Assembly: GCF_964204645.1 (NCBI RefSeq)
Contig: NC_134025.1
Coordinates: forward strand, 19,064,001 to 19,128,000
DNA length: 64,000 nucleotides
Source of the DNA: Tubulanus polymorphus
Lineage: Eukaryota; Nemertea; Palaeonemertea; Tubulaniformes; Tubulanidae
Direction of reading: 5' to 3'
In this document: positions 54,830 through 64,000 of the stretch, piece by piece
Layout of the letters: every line of letters begins with the position of its first letter
Position numbering within the stretch: position 1 is the first letter of the stretch
Position numbers and translations under genes: made by a program
The notes under the pieces: model-generated
Told to the model about the DNA's origin: nothing
The model's database searches: none
What the model saw: the letters and a program-made list of their open reading frames with translations, nothing else

Positions 54830-55345
54830 AAAAGACCTTTCACTTGAAAATTCTTTCGTCGGGACAAAATCTATTTTGTTTGAACCAATAATATTCTGTT
54901 CAATTTGAACCAATTTGAAAAAAACGTTAGAACAAAGTTGAAGAAACTTTTTTCCGTCCAAACGAAAGGTTTTTCATTCTAACAATCGTTCGATCGAACA
55001 AAATCGTTTTAATTTGAACAGAATTTTCTTGTCAGAACATTAAGTTTTTCGTTCGAACAAGTATATTGTAAAGGTTTTTTCTCCAAACCAAAGGTATTAA
55101 GTATTTCGTTCAATCGAACAGAATAGTTTTCATTCAAACATTCGTTCGAAAAAAATTGCTTTCACTCAACAAAATATCTTTGCCGGGACAAAAAGTTTTT
55201 CATTTCAACAATAACATAGCTTTTTATTAGAACACATTTTTTTGTCAGAATGAAGAAAAGTTTTGGTTCAAACAAAAAGCGTATTGTTCAATCAAACAGA
55301 ATTGTTTTCATTCGAACAAGATTTTCTTGTCAGAACATTAAGTTT
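54830..55345. repeat. TTCGAAC-rich block, copy 2
   Basis: Runs of TTCAATCGAACAGAAT, GTTCGAACAAG and similar words, matching 38791-39140 in order and followed by the same LINE fragment. No insertion. Confidence 0.8.
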
Positions 55346-55690
55346 TTTGGTCAAACAGCGTGTTAAGGTCGTTTTGGAAAATTACTCGGTCTGGTATATT
55401 TTGGATTACTGTGTATGTCATTTGTCAGGACATTAAACAGAAGAGGACTTAGGATGCTACCTTGCGTGACTCCACTAGTTAGACCGACTAACTAAGATGA
55501 GGCGTTCCGTTGATTTTGGCTACAAGTTTTCGTTCAGAGATAACTTCTGAGCCATTTGCGCGACCTATCATTGATACTGTTTCCTAATAGCCTGTTTAGT
55601 AATGGCTGATTTTGTGCCTTATCAAATGCTTTGTCAAAATCCACCATTGAACAGGATTCTAAGACTGTGCAGAAAACCCGTTATCGCTGC
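55345..55690 (-). pseudogene. Non-LTR reverse transcriptase fragment, module copy 3
   Basis: Minus strand: a DKAFDK block and GNSINDR, as at 39140-39680, followed at its far end by GCAGAAAACCCGTTATCGCT and the GCTGC-TTT-GCAGC hairpin. It completes a second example of the order R repeat, GTCGC block, TTCGAAC block, LINE fragment. Confidence 0.65.
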
Positions 55691-55749
55691 TTTGCAGCTA
55701 TATTTATCAATTTATTTTTCATTTTGTTTTATTATCATTACTATCACTA

Positions 55750-55990
55750 TTATTAGGGTTTTCTGTTTCTTCACATTTAGATTCGCCTGATTATTTTTTC
55801 CCTTTCCCACACAGTTTTTGTTAAAAGTGCATAGGCTACCTTACCTTACCGCTGTTGCCCATACAATCCATATGATATCCTTCAGCCTACTTCAATCTCC
55901 AGATACTGCATGGGAATTTTAATAAATCCACGTTATAAAGGCACTGCCGAGCCGTAAACATCGGCAATTTGGCCCCGTTCAATTAGTAGC
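55750..55990 (+). repeat. R repeat, head fragment
   Basis: TATTAGGGTTTTCTGTTTCTTCACA, then CCTTACCGCTGTTGCCCATAC and GAGCCGTAAACATCGGCAATTTGGCC, matching the first about 200 bp of the R repeat. Confidence 0.75.
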
Positions 55991-57498
55991 CGTGTTGTGT
56001 TTTCTTTCTGACATTTCTCTCTTCTTTTTGAGGAAGATCTATGGAATTATTCCCTCTCTTCTCCACAATCAATTTCAAAGTGAATTTTATGGAATTTTTC
56101 TGATTTTCTAAATTCAGAAAAATCTGGAATTCAGAATTTTCTGTCAATTTTCATTTCTGGACATGTATGTTAGTTCTGAGATATGTCGCGTTTCTCTCTC
56201 TCCTCCTGGAAGGTACAAAATTCTTAACCTTTTTTAACCTGTAACACCGTTGTTTCCGAGACGGTTTTCTGAATGCTTGAAACCTTTGTCACTTATTTCG
56301 GGACAAAAGTTTGTCATTAAGGGAGAGTGTTGCTGGGCTGATTATTCGGCAAATTTATTTGGTAGACTCTATTTGGTGATACCACCTTCATGAGACTGTA
56401 TATAGTTTGAAATGTTGGCGAGAATAGGGTTTGTTTATTAGCGGTCGCCTTTCAGGCAACCACTCTGTAGTAAAAATAAATATGATAATATATTCTATTC
56501 CCGCAGGTTTCAGAAAGCTTCATTTTATTTTAATCGAATTACCATATTAAATCATGTATATTAATCAAATTGGGTTTGTTCGTTGGCATTCGCCTTTCAG
56601 GCAACCACACCAAGAATGTGATAATATAACATATTCCCGCAGGTTGTTTTGGATTTGTCGGTTGTTGGAGTGACCCATGATAAATGAGGCATCCGTGCCA
56701 GAGAGCCTCGTTACGTACAGAGCAGCCTTACTTGATTCAGGTTGTATACATGCACATGGTTCTAATACTGAAAAAGTATTTTATTCGCTAAACTGGTCTA
56801 CCCTTTCATCGCAGAGGGGAGAATTGACCAATTAAGTTTATATGACGGACTTTGTCCTCCTTACGTTTCTAACCTCATTAATAGTTTTAGGTTCATTCCA
56901 GTATGTGCATTGAGAGAAAGACATCCGTTTTCTTTCCCACCGACCCCATCTGTTAAAATTGAGAGAAAGACGTGTTTTCTTTCCCACCGATCCCATCTGT
57001 TAAAATTATGTCATCCCCAATGTATTCCCAATGTATTCTCAAATGCGGAGATGGAATATGGAATAAAACCTTGCCTGTAATTAGAACATTCCCAACCTCA
57101 TCTCAATTTAAATTCAGAATTCGATCAAATACACTAAAAACAGCCTATAGCACTACAGACATGACAAACTCGTAGTGATGTAATAAACCTGAACCGCTTG
57201 CGAGTGGATTTTCAGCTTCCAGCGCATTATTTTCGTCATAATTTTGAAAATGTAAATCCCTCAGGCCAAAAAATTATTTGTTGCTCATTTATGAAGGAAA
57301 ACTGTATGCCCAAAAGTGACCCTGCAGGCATTTAATTTTACTTTTTCCATAAAAGAGTATGAAATTTGACATATTTCCACCATAAGTATATGCGCATCTT
57401 TTACCACGGCATATTGTCTTCTTTGAGTAACCATGCATTACTTGAACATTTATCTTCTTGGGATAAGCATGTTTCTTTATTCTATACTTAATTTCCTA
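55991..57498. other. Mostly non-coding, with a LINE 3' fragment and small tandem repeats
   Basis: 56425-56515 and 56570-56648 are diverged copies (GCCTTTCAGGCAACCAC to CATATTCCCGCAGGT). 56908-57006 has a roughly 47-bp unit twice (GAGAGAAAGAC to CCCATCTGTTAAAAT). 56972-57175 reads GDGIWNKTLPVIRTFPTSSQ and FRIRSNTLKTAYST in plus, the C-terminal end pattern of non-LTR pol proteins (GP-xWN-LP---R). No host gene seen. Confidence 0.5.
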
Positions 57499-57645
57499 AA
57501 CGCTAAATAGATGTAATAATGAATTATTCTTGAGAATAAGCTATTAAGCAGGGAGTAAAACGACGTTTTGTCCTCCACGAAACCAAGTTTTCATTTTACC
57601 GCCACCCAACCGCCATCTTTTCTCGCTGCTTTGCGAAATATACAC
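57499..57645 (+). repeat. DIRS left inverted terminal repeat
   Basis: CTAAATAGATGTAATAATGAA (57499 on), CTATTAAGCAG, GAGTAAAACGACGTTTTGTCC and TTTTACCGCCACCCAACCGC pair with the right end. An 18-bp insert (ATTATTCTTGAGAATAAG) is unique to the left copy. Confidence 0.9.
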
Positions 57646-57709
57646 GTGTTTACCTAGATTTTTTTTTGGAGAAATTTCTCAACTGGTATGGGGTTATTGA
57701 CTCACAATA

Positions 57710-58729
57710 ATGCAGGACCCTGATAGAGTGTCCGCTGACCGACCAGAAGGTCCTAGCCCCGGTACTAGTGGTACAGGAAAGGGGGCAGGTCACGGAAATC
57801 CATCTCGCAGCCGATCACGGAGATCGCGATCATCTCCGGAAGTCGAGCTTTCGGATGCTTTCTCCGCCGGAGGGTCAGATTTTGACTATGAATCCGACGC
57901 GGTAAGTGATAATGACTTGCGTTCAACAGTTCAATCGGCATGTTCTAATAAACGGGTTCGTAGGGCCAGTTTAAGCCCTAGTTTCGGTTCGTCGCCAGAA
58001 TCGTACGATAAAACGAAACGTAAGACTAAGGGACACAGATCGAGCCGCAAACGTTCTGCCTCATCTGGGGCTCGCTCACCATCTGTAGAATCTGAAACTT
58101 TTGACAGATGTGACCCAAATGAGGAGGAGAAAGCAAACTCATGGTCACTCAGTAAGAGTCAAAATAAATACTTGGAGAAACATTTTACTGAATTCCTCAA
58201 AGAAGACATTATTCAAAGTAATGTTTTAAAGGACAGTCCCGTTCCGAACAGTGAGATATTGACTGTACCTAAACTACAGGAGGATATGCTTAATCTTCTC
58301 CCGTTTAATCTGCGGGAACCGTCTTCGAAGCTTGATGAGAACTTGGCCAGAGTTGGGCAGCGTATCAGACAAATATCGGGCCTGTTAGGTTTATTCTGGC
58401 AGGAGTTAGAGAAAGCCAGGGAAAACCCGGAAGATATGCTAGAGTTAAACTCCCTTATCCAGTTGGTGGAGAAAAGTTTCTTGCTCGTGGGTCAAGCGTT
58501 TGTGTGGAACAACTTTGTTCGTCGAGTTGCTTTTATGTCAACTCTAGTCAAGAATTTTCGGAAGGCAAACAGCATTGTCAAAGATAATGGAGCAATCTTA
58601 TCGAAAAACAGGCGGAGGCTCTTTAGATCAAAATTCTACAGGGCTCTGCACAAGAAGGCCTTGGAATCCAAAAAGGCTAGGGAAATACGTCAAAGTTTGA
58701 CGCCGAATTCCCGGCCGAGATCGTTCTGA
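57710..58729 (+). CDS. DIRS-type Gag, 339 aa
   Basis: The ATG is 65 bases after the left repeat; no other start fits better. The N-terminus is Ser/Arg/Pro-rich (SRSRSRRSRSSPEVELSD), disordered and probably nucleic-acid-binding. A second basic stretch is near residues 100-125. The folded part (residues about 145-320) contains WSLSKSQNKYLEKHFTEFL and LLGLFWQELEKARENPEDML. It ends RQSLTPNSRPRSF-stop. A Gly/Arg-rich tail (RGASFRGRGKSSRGK, about 58793-58850) continues in another frame, so a single frameshift probably cut off the usual C-terminus. It packages element RNA. Confidence 0.8.
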   Translation: MQDPDRVSADRPEGPSPGTSGTGKGAGHGNPSRSRSRRSRSSPEVELSDAFSAGGSDFDYESDAVSDNDLRSTVQSACSNKRVRRASLSPSFGSSPESYDKTKRKTKGHRSSRKRSASSGARSPSVESETFDRCDPNEEEKANSWSLSKSQNKYLEKHFTEFLKEDIIQSNVLKDSPVPNSEILTVPKLQEDMLNLLPFNLREPSSKLDENLARVGQRIRQISGLLGLFWQELEKARENPEDMLELNSLIQLVEKSFLLVGQAFVWNNFVRRVAFMSTLVKNFRKANSIVKDNGAILSKNRRRLFRSKFYRALHKKALESKKAREIRQSLTPNSRPRSF

Positions 58730-59951
58730 CGAGGAAGACCCTTTCCAGGGGCGCCTCCGTCACGTGGGTTCGAGGACGGAGGTGACAAGAAGACCAGAAG
58801 CTACCGTGGTGCATCGTTCCGAGGAAGAGGCAAGTCTTCCAGAGGCAAACCAAGGTATGCTCAGATTTTCGTTAGATCAAGGGTCACAAAGGGTGAGGGA
58901 ATTCAGAGCAGAGAACAGTTTCTTAACCCTTTTGCCCGTGGATTCCCCAGGAGAATTGGGGAAGGCCCCCAGTATGGAAGGTTTTCTGGTTCCTCCAAAG
59001 GAATTGAGGCATCTAAATATGTCTCCGGCCCCATCACTGGTCATACCAGTGGGGGGGAGGTTGAAGTTTTGTGTCCAGAATTGGAAGAAGATTACCCACG
59101 ATCCTTCGATATTGAAGATAGTGGAAGGGTATCGAATCAAATGGCTGTCCACCCCAACCCAGATGAATCCGCCCTTTGTACCGAGATTCTCTGTGATGGA
59201 GGAAAATCAGATCAATTTGGAATTGGAGGGAATGTTGACCAAACAAGCGGTAACAGAGGTGCACCCCCAGGCGGACCAATTTGTCAGTCACATTTTTTTC
59301 AGGGAGAAGAAGGACGGGTCTTTCAGGCCAGTGTTCAATCTGAGAAAACTGAACAAAGAGATACCTTATCAACACTTCAAGATGGAGACAATCCATACAC
59401 TAAAGAATTTGATACAGAAAGGGGACTACAAGGTGAAAATAGACCTGAAGGATGCTTACTTCACTGTTCCCATGCATCCAGAAACCCAGAAATACTTATG
59501 TTTCCAATGGGCGGGGAAGACTTATCAGTTTCAAGTCCTACCCTTTGGAATGGGACCTGCTCCCAGGGTTTTCACAAAACTACTGAAGGCCCCAGTGGGC
59601 CTCAGACGGATGGGAATACGTTTGATGATATTTTTAGACGATATTATTATTTATATAAACTGGGGGAAATCCCTTTTAGATCCAAGTCAGATGATGGAAT
59701 ATATTGGGTTGCAGATCGATTCAATAATGATGATGTTAAAACTTCCCGGAGGGAAGATAATGAAGATCAGAGAGCAGTGTCAGCAGATGCTGGATTGTCA
59801 GACTGTGACTGTGAGACCTTGCAAAATTGATTGGGAAATTGACAGCAACAGTGAGTGCTATCCTGCCGGCACCCCTGCACTATCGGAATTTACAGATGCT
59901 CAAGAGAGCCGGCCTGGGTGTGAGGAACCAGTCCTACGAGACAAGAGGTGA
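58730..59951 (+). pseudogene. DIRS-type reverse transcriptase
   Basis: The open frame 58764-59951 contains GGRLKFCVQNWKKITHDPS, then the fingers FVSHIFFREKKDGSFRPVFN, the palm KVKIDLKDAYFTVPMHPETQ (first catalytic Asp), LPFGMGPAPRVFTKLLK, and IRLMIFLDDIIIY with the catalytic DD pair (FLDD). About 20-30 residues after the DD pair are missing, since NWGKSLLDPSQ follows directly. IGLQIDSIMMMLKLPGGKI matches the thumb. A shift near 59810 changes the frame. The front part, 58730-58990, overlaps the Gag tail in other frames. It copies element RNA into DNA. Confidence 0.85.
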
Positions 59952-60780
59952 CTGACTACGGAGGGCAGAGAAGATTTGCTGTGGTGGATTCAGGAGATTC
60001 AAAATCACAATGGCAAATCTGTCATATCTCCGAACCCAGACCTGACCATCACGACGGATGCCTCAAACCTGGGTTGGGGGGGCTGTAGTGGAAGGCACAG
60101 GTTTGGTGACTCAGGGACTGTGGTCTCCCCAGGAAGCAAGCAAGCACATAAATGTGCTCGAACTGATGGTGGTACAGTTGGCAAAGAGAACTGCCACATT
60201 CACTTCAGGATGGACAACTCTACTGCAGTAGCTCAGATAAACAAGATGGGGGGCACTCGCTCCAGGGAGCTGTTGGGAGTGACAAAACAGACATGTCAGT
60301 GGTGCTTGAGGAAAGGGATAACTTTGACTGCGGAGCACTTGCCCGGAGTTCAAAACCTGGAGGCGGATAGAGCCTCTCGAGTTTTCGAGGATTCGAGCGA
60401 TTGGCACTTGGATCCACAGGTGTTCAAATCAGTGGAGCAAGTCCTGGGGGTGATGGAAATAGACCTGTTTGCCAGCAGGCACAACACACAGAAGGAGAAA
60501 TATGTGAGCTGGAAAGCGGACCCGGGGCGATGGCGTTTGACGCATTTGCACTACATTGGGGTCAGCTGAACGCGTATCTGTTTCCACCATTCTGCTTGAT
60601 AAGCAGGTGTCTTTCCAAAATCAGGAACGACAAAGCCTGTGTTTCCCTAGTGACTCCGGTATGGCAGACTCAGCCGTGGTATCCGGTGATGTTACAGCTG
60701 CTTGTGTGCCCGCCGGTATTGTTGCCAGCCATACCGAATCTACTGACGGACGTGTGGGGCAACGTGCACCCCCTAGTAGA
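59952..60780 (+). pseudogene. DIRS-type RNase H and connection domain
   Basis: Frame 59976-60569: TITTDASNLGWGG with the first catalytic Asp, then (frame disturbed near 60110-60200) RMDNSTAVAQINKMGGTRS with the DN pair, LPGVQNLEADRASR with the last Asp, and MEIDLFASRHNTQKEKYVSW, the DLFASR signature of DIRS elements. Another frame continues FDAFALHWGQLNAYLFPPF and LVTPVWQTQPWYPVML to about 60700. It would degrade the RNA template. Confidence 0.85.
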
Positions 60781-60869
60781 GAACGAAACTTTACAGCTGG
60801 CAGCATGGAGGGTCTCGGGTCAATGGAAGGACCACAGGGACTTTCTCAGTCAGCTACCAGACTTTTCAC

Positions 60870-61793
60870 ACTTAGCTAGAGACAGGGTACTCAGTCAGCT
60901 TACAATTCAGCCTGGAAAATGTGGAGTGGCTGGTATGACGAGCGACAAATTGATCCACTTCAGGCCTCTGTGGAGTCTATAGGCAATTTTTTGGCCGAAG
61001 AATTTGAGTTTGGGAAACTGTACACAACTTTGAATGGTTACAGGTCAGCTCTGTCAGCATTTCACCCAGAGATTGAAGGTTACAAGATAGGGAAGCATCC
61101 TACCATTGTGAGGCTGATGAAGGGCATCTTTAATGATAGACCCCCGGTTCCTAGATATGAGGACACTTGGTCAGTGGATAAAGTTTTAGACAGGATAAGA
61201 GGCATGGGGAGAATGACCGTTTGGATGACAAAGGTCTTACGCTTAAATTAGCTATGCTTATGGCCCTAACCAGTGCGTGTCGAGGGTCAGAACTAAATAA
61301 AGTCAAGTTGAGTAGCAGATATGCTGAGGGGGTGAATGTTGTTTTTCAGCTTGACTCGGTCACAAAAACATCGAGACCGGGAGGACCTCTTAAGAAATTG
61401 GTATTTGCGCCGTACGAGAGAGATTCCTTGTTAGATGATATAGGTTGCCTAACGGTTTATGAGAATAGAACAGCATGCTGGCGTGAGACCGCTCCACAGA
61501 AAGATAAACTTTTCTTATCTTTTGTGAAGCCTCATGGCCCTGTGACAAATTGCACAATTGCGAGGTGGCTTAGGACGCTGATGGAATGGTCAGGTATTGA
61601 TGTGGAAAAGTATAAAGCGCATTCCACTAGGGCCACGTCCACGTCCAAAGCGAAAACGCAGGGGCTCTCGACAGAACAAATAGTCAGGAGAGCTGACTGG
61701 TCTCAGGCTGCTACGTTTTACAGGTTTTACCATCGAATGGAGGAGGGTAACGAGGTGTCCCAGTTCCAGGGAACTGTGTTAGCCAGAAAATAA
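60870..61793 (+). pseudogene. DIRS-type tyrosine recombinase
   Basis: Frame 60919-61251 gives the DNA-binding head (NFLAEEFEFGKLYTTLNGYR, HPTIVRLMKGIFNDRPPVPR). A frameshift at about 61220 leads to the catalytic frame 61221-61793 (190 codons). It has LMALTSACRGSELNKV with the first Arg, DSVTKTSRPG with the Lys region, HSTRATSTSKAKTQG with H-x-x-R, and ATFYRFYHRM with the nucleophilic Tyr and last His-like position. It joins a circular DNA copy into the genome. All catalytic residues are kept; only the internal frameshift breaks it. Confidence 0.85.
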
Positions 61794-61831
61794 TTTTGTG
61801 GGCTTTAAACATTCATTATTACCGTAAAAAC

Positions 61832-61866
61832 CGGCGTATAAGTCTACGCGGCGTATAAGTCGAGGT
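61832..61866. repeat. 17-bp tandem CGGCGTATAAGTC repeat
   Basis: CGGCGTATAAGTCTACG and CGGCGTATAAGTCGAGG lie side by side, followed by GTCGATTTTTAGACC. This word combination is common at the ends of pogo/Tigger-type animal transposons and may mark a small insertion in the 3' part of the DIRS element. Confidence 0.6.
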
Positions 61867-62194
61867 CGATTTTTAGACCTACATTTCATGATTTTAACAT
61901 ATATCCTGAGTAGTTTTGGTTCGGAAGATGAGGAACACCAGTGTGGATGGATTACTGAAGGAAGTGAAGATGGGAAGTGTGTAATTCGGACATTCAGGGA
62001 CATATGCTTTATCTGTGACTGGTGAACTTAAAGGTTGTTTATATTTGATGTTGTAAAGAAAGGAAGTCAATAAATAAATAATGTTATGGCAGTCGTATGG
62101 TTGTTATGCATAGGCTCTGAGAAGTGGGTGGAGTTCAGGCGGATTTGGAGCTTTAGTGAGGAAATCTTCTTTCATTTCACAGGTTTCTGTGAAA

Positions 62195-62330
62195 TGATCT
62201 TTATTTCACAAAGCAGCCGATCATAGATGGCGGTTGGGTGGCGGTAAAATGAAAACTTGGTTTCGTGGAGGACGAAACGTCGTTTTACTCGCTGCTTAAT
62301 AGCTTCATTATTACATCTATTTAGGTTTAC
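62195..62330 (-). repeat. DIRS right inverted terminal repeat
   Basis: GATGGCGGTTGGGTGGCGGTAAAATG and onwards to TCATTATTACATCTATTTAGG (about 62330), the complement of 57499-57645. Confidence 0.9.
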
Positions 62331-62614
62331 TCATTAAACTATAATTTCATTTCATGCGCTTCGCGCACTTATGAAATCTGAAATTGTCACCGACTTCTTT
62401 AAGACCCATACGATGTGAAAACACATCCAGATTCTAAAAACCTATAGACATGTAAAATGTAGACTTTCAACAATTATGCGCCTAATATTTCACGTAACTG
62501 CTATATTTACGTAATATTGTTTTGTTCTAGTTCTCGTTTCGAGACCACATATAATGTACCTGGACTTGTGGTTGTCCATTCTATGTTGTCATGTTTATGT
62601 TTAAGATAACATTT
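62331..62614. other. No gene recognised
   Basis: AT-rich DNA with a CGCTTCGCGC palindrome near 62357. Spacer between the DIRS element and the SINE. Confidence 0.4.
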
Positions 62615-62790
62615 CAATGTTTAAAAAAAATCATCATAATCTGTGGGTTCCATGTTTCTTTTTCCCAATGAGGGAGAGACCAGAGAAGAACCTTCTACCA
62701 GAAACTCTGTTGCCACCAGGGTTCGAACCCACAAATCCTGTAGTGACTAAACGAGTGGCATAAACCATTTGGCCAATGCGCCTCTTCGAT
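62615..62790 (-). repeat. tRNA-derived SINE
   Basis: On the minus strand GCGCATTGGCCAAATGGTTT contains an A-box (TGGCCAAATGG, complement of 62765-62775). GTGGGTTCGAACCCTGG contains a B-box (GGTTCGAACCC, complement of 62719-62729), 36 bases apart, as in tRNA-Leu/Ser-like heads. The body continues to TCTCCCTCATTGGGAAAAAG and ends in GATTATGATGATTTTTTTT. It can be transcribed by RNA polymerase III. It is not a functional tRNA because the stem halves do not pair. Confidence 0.75.
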
Positions 62791-63055
62791 GAAGAAGCTA
62801 ATGTTTTTTTGACAATGGAAGGTATAGAAGGCGCAGGTTGCCAAATTGGACTTAGCATAGCTGGTGAGATATTTCAAAAACATCTAAACCAGGCGCTGGA
62901 AGGTCTGGAGGGTACTTATTGCATACATAATGACATAATAATCATAGGCGTTGGAAAACTGAACGAAGAGATAATTTTGGATCATAACAGAATGTTAAGA
63001 GCCTACAAAGATGAACATGGGCAACTAGCCAGATACAGCTTGCAATGAGTCGTCA
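62791..63055 (+). pseudogene. Ty3/gypsy reverse transcriptase fragment
   Basis: Plus frame 62776-63048 gives LSIAGEIFQKHLNQALEGLE (about 62853-62911), matching FGL-SAPEIFQ--L--AL-GL-G, then GTYCIHNDIIIIG with ND in place of the catalytic DD, and a KLNEEIILDHNRML segment like the H-xH--VL that follows in gypsy RT. The first Asp is lost upstream. Dead fragment, adjacent to the SINE. Confidence 0.75.
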
Positions 63056-63204
63056 GGTTGCCGCCACAGCTATGTCGAACCGATATAGCTGCAACTGGTG
63101 GCTTCTCACAGGACGCTAGTTGCCACAAATGTGTTGTTGAGTCGCTTATCGACAAAAGCCAGCCTTAACAAAGAGTTGACACTTCAGTGCGCCAGCAGAC
63201 AAGT

Positions 63205-63545
63205 GGGAATAGGTCTTTAATGCATGACGGCAGACCAATCGCGTGTAGCAACTAAGCCCTGACCTACACTGAAACGCGTAACGCACAAATCGGAAAGGAA
63301 ACCTTAGCTGTCATCTATGGTCTTTTGAGAAATTTAACACATACACATATGGTCACAAAGTCAAAGTATAGAGGGATCATAAGCCTATCGAAGCCATGGT
63401 TAAAAACTGTTGCCACCCCCCCTAAAAGGTTATAAGCGATGCTACATCATATTTACAAACAAAGGCCCAAATTAAGTTCATGCTGGGGTCTCAGATGTAC
63501 ATAGCTGAAGTATATCAGCCTAAGCCTTTATGCTGCACTATTGAG
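63205..63545 (+). pseudogene. Ty3/gypsy RNase H fragment
   Basis: LMHDGRPIACSN-stop-ALTYTETRNAQIGKETLAVI corresponds to L-QDGRPIAY-SRALT-TE-NYAQIEKE-LA. MVTKSKYRGIISLSKP is the counterpart of V-SDHKPL--I--KP. PPKRL-AMLHHIYKQRP matches P-RLQ-MLL-LQ-Y. A further frame gives FMLGSQMYIAEVYQPKP. The order is correct but stops and shifts are frequent. Confidence 0.7.
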
Positions 63546-63879
63546 AGGAAAATTCACAGTTCACGTCTGGGAGTAGAATCTTGTCTACGCCAGGCTAAGA
63601 CTCAGTATGAACGCAGACATGCAAGAATACACGTTACCCTGCAGGATATGCCGTGAGATGACCAAGCTCAACCAAAAGAGCCAAAGTTGCTAAAAACAGC
63701 TCTAGTATGTCGCTCAGGGAAAAGGTCAGCGTTGACTTGTTAAGCTTAAACTAGAATTACGCCTTGCGGCTTAAGATACCCCCTCCCCTGGGCTGGATTC
63801 ACGGCCTGGATGACCCAAAACAAGAAATCAGTCGGCCAGAACAACCGCTCGTGTTCTCTTAATCACAAGGTTTTATGCA
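63546..63879. other. Decayed gypsy spacer; no domain recognised
   Basis: ACTAGAATTACGCCTTGCGGC (63751 on) resembles ACTAGAATAACCCCTTGCGGCC at 27193, a shared dispersed repeat. No zinc-binding integrase head is seen. Confidence 0.4.
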
Positions 63880-64000
63880 CCGAAGCGTTTACACTCCTAT
63901 CAAGGTGCCAACTTCGAAAGTCAGTTGATCAATGAATTATGTAATATACTTGGCATTTAAAAATCACGCACCACTCCGTACCACCCTCCTGGTAATGGAG
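63880..64000 (+). pseudogene. Ty3/gypsy integrase fragment, cut by the window end
   Basis: YQGANFESQLINELCNILGI-stop-KSRTTPYHPPGNG matches the integrase block D-G-NFES-L--ELC-LLGI-KSRTTPYHPQGNG, though the second catalytic Asp at its start is altered. The rest lies outside the window. Confidence 0.75.

Larger units (their letters stand above)
57499..62330 (+). mobile_element. DIRS-type tyrosine-recombinase retrotransposon, near full length
   Basis: About 4.8 kb with inverted terminal repeats (57499-57645 and 62195-62330) enclosing Gag, RT plus RNase H and a tyrosine recombinase in that order, the arrangement of DIRS/PAT-type elements. These lack LTRs in direct orientation and integrate without target duplication by a recombinase. 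The Gag and the recombinase catalytic part are still open, while pol carries about five frameshifts and a small deletion after the FLDD motif. So it is recently inactive. Confidence 0.9.

Noticed and set aside
60005-60417. Minus-strand open frames within the DIRS RNase H
   Set aside because: Shadows of the plus-strand coding sequence without homology of their own.
62696-62785. Functional tRNA gene
   Set aside because: A- and B-boxes are present but acceptor and anticodon stems do not pair, and SINE-like sequence continues beyond, so it is called a SINE.

Overview
The window looks like repeat-choked genomic DNA from a marine invertebrate, most likely an invertebrate deuterostome such as an echinoderm or hemichordate. 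The evidence is short host exons with GT-AG borders separated by long AT-rich introns, and a mix of Ty3/gypsy, BEL/Pao, Ty1/copia, DIRS-type, CR1/L2-like LINE, piggyBac, mariner and Polinton-like sequence. The motif TAGGCCTA also recurs. The species call is inference. There is no rRNA, CRISPR array or prokaryotic operon, and almost all protein-like signal comes from decayed mobile elements.

Host genes: two stand out. At 2115-2201 (+) a terminal exon encodes a short leucine-zipper end that resembles the C-terminus of Par-4/PAWR. On the minus strand, four exons (41565-41909, 26763-26795, 22628-22930, 22394-22462) all have phase-1 borders and join in frame. Together they encode a single-pass membrane protein with a CCC juxtamembrane cluster and a Pro/Tyr-rich tail containing PPxY. 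Its first and last exons were not found. A 14.8 kb intron of this gene contains most of the repeats in the centre of the window.

Layout: 0-0.64 kb mariner remnant. 2-8 kb mostly non-coding. 8.1-11 kb decayed Ty3/gypsy with an 877-bp Mutator-like element inserted in its RNase H. 11.7-13.5 kb AT-rich element ending in a 114-bp palindrome. 13.5-19.1 kb minus-strand gypsy split by a young BEL/Pao copy (14962-18892, 5-bp target duplication, about 99% identical LTRs, reverse transcriptase deleted). 19.6-20.3 kb piggyBac pseudogene. 22.4-41.9 kb the membrane-protein gene; its introns hold a Polinton-like capsid/integrase remnant (28.4-29.3 kb), a four-unit hairpin repeat, an R repeat in inverted copies, four arrays of a 31-bp satellite and two further repeat families. 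44.3-47.35 kb a 3-kb unit with about 440-bp inverted arms. 47.9-50.3 kb DIRS-like and copia fragments. 51.3-53.4 kb a CR1/L2-like LINE. 53.5-56 kb another copy of the composite repeat. 57.5-62.3 kb a nearly full-length DIRS-type element with inverted terminal repeats, Gag, RT/RNase H and tyrosine recombinase. 62.6-64 kb a tRNA-derived SINE next to another gypsy pol remnant.

The most unusual structures are the palindrome-ended AT-rich element present in two copies, the 31-bp satellite whose monomer contains a TTGTCGC/GCGACAA inverted repeat and which appears to lie inside a larger composite repeat, and the phase-1 membrane-protein gene.
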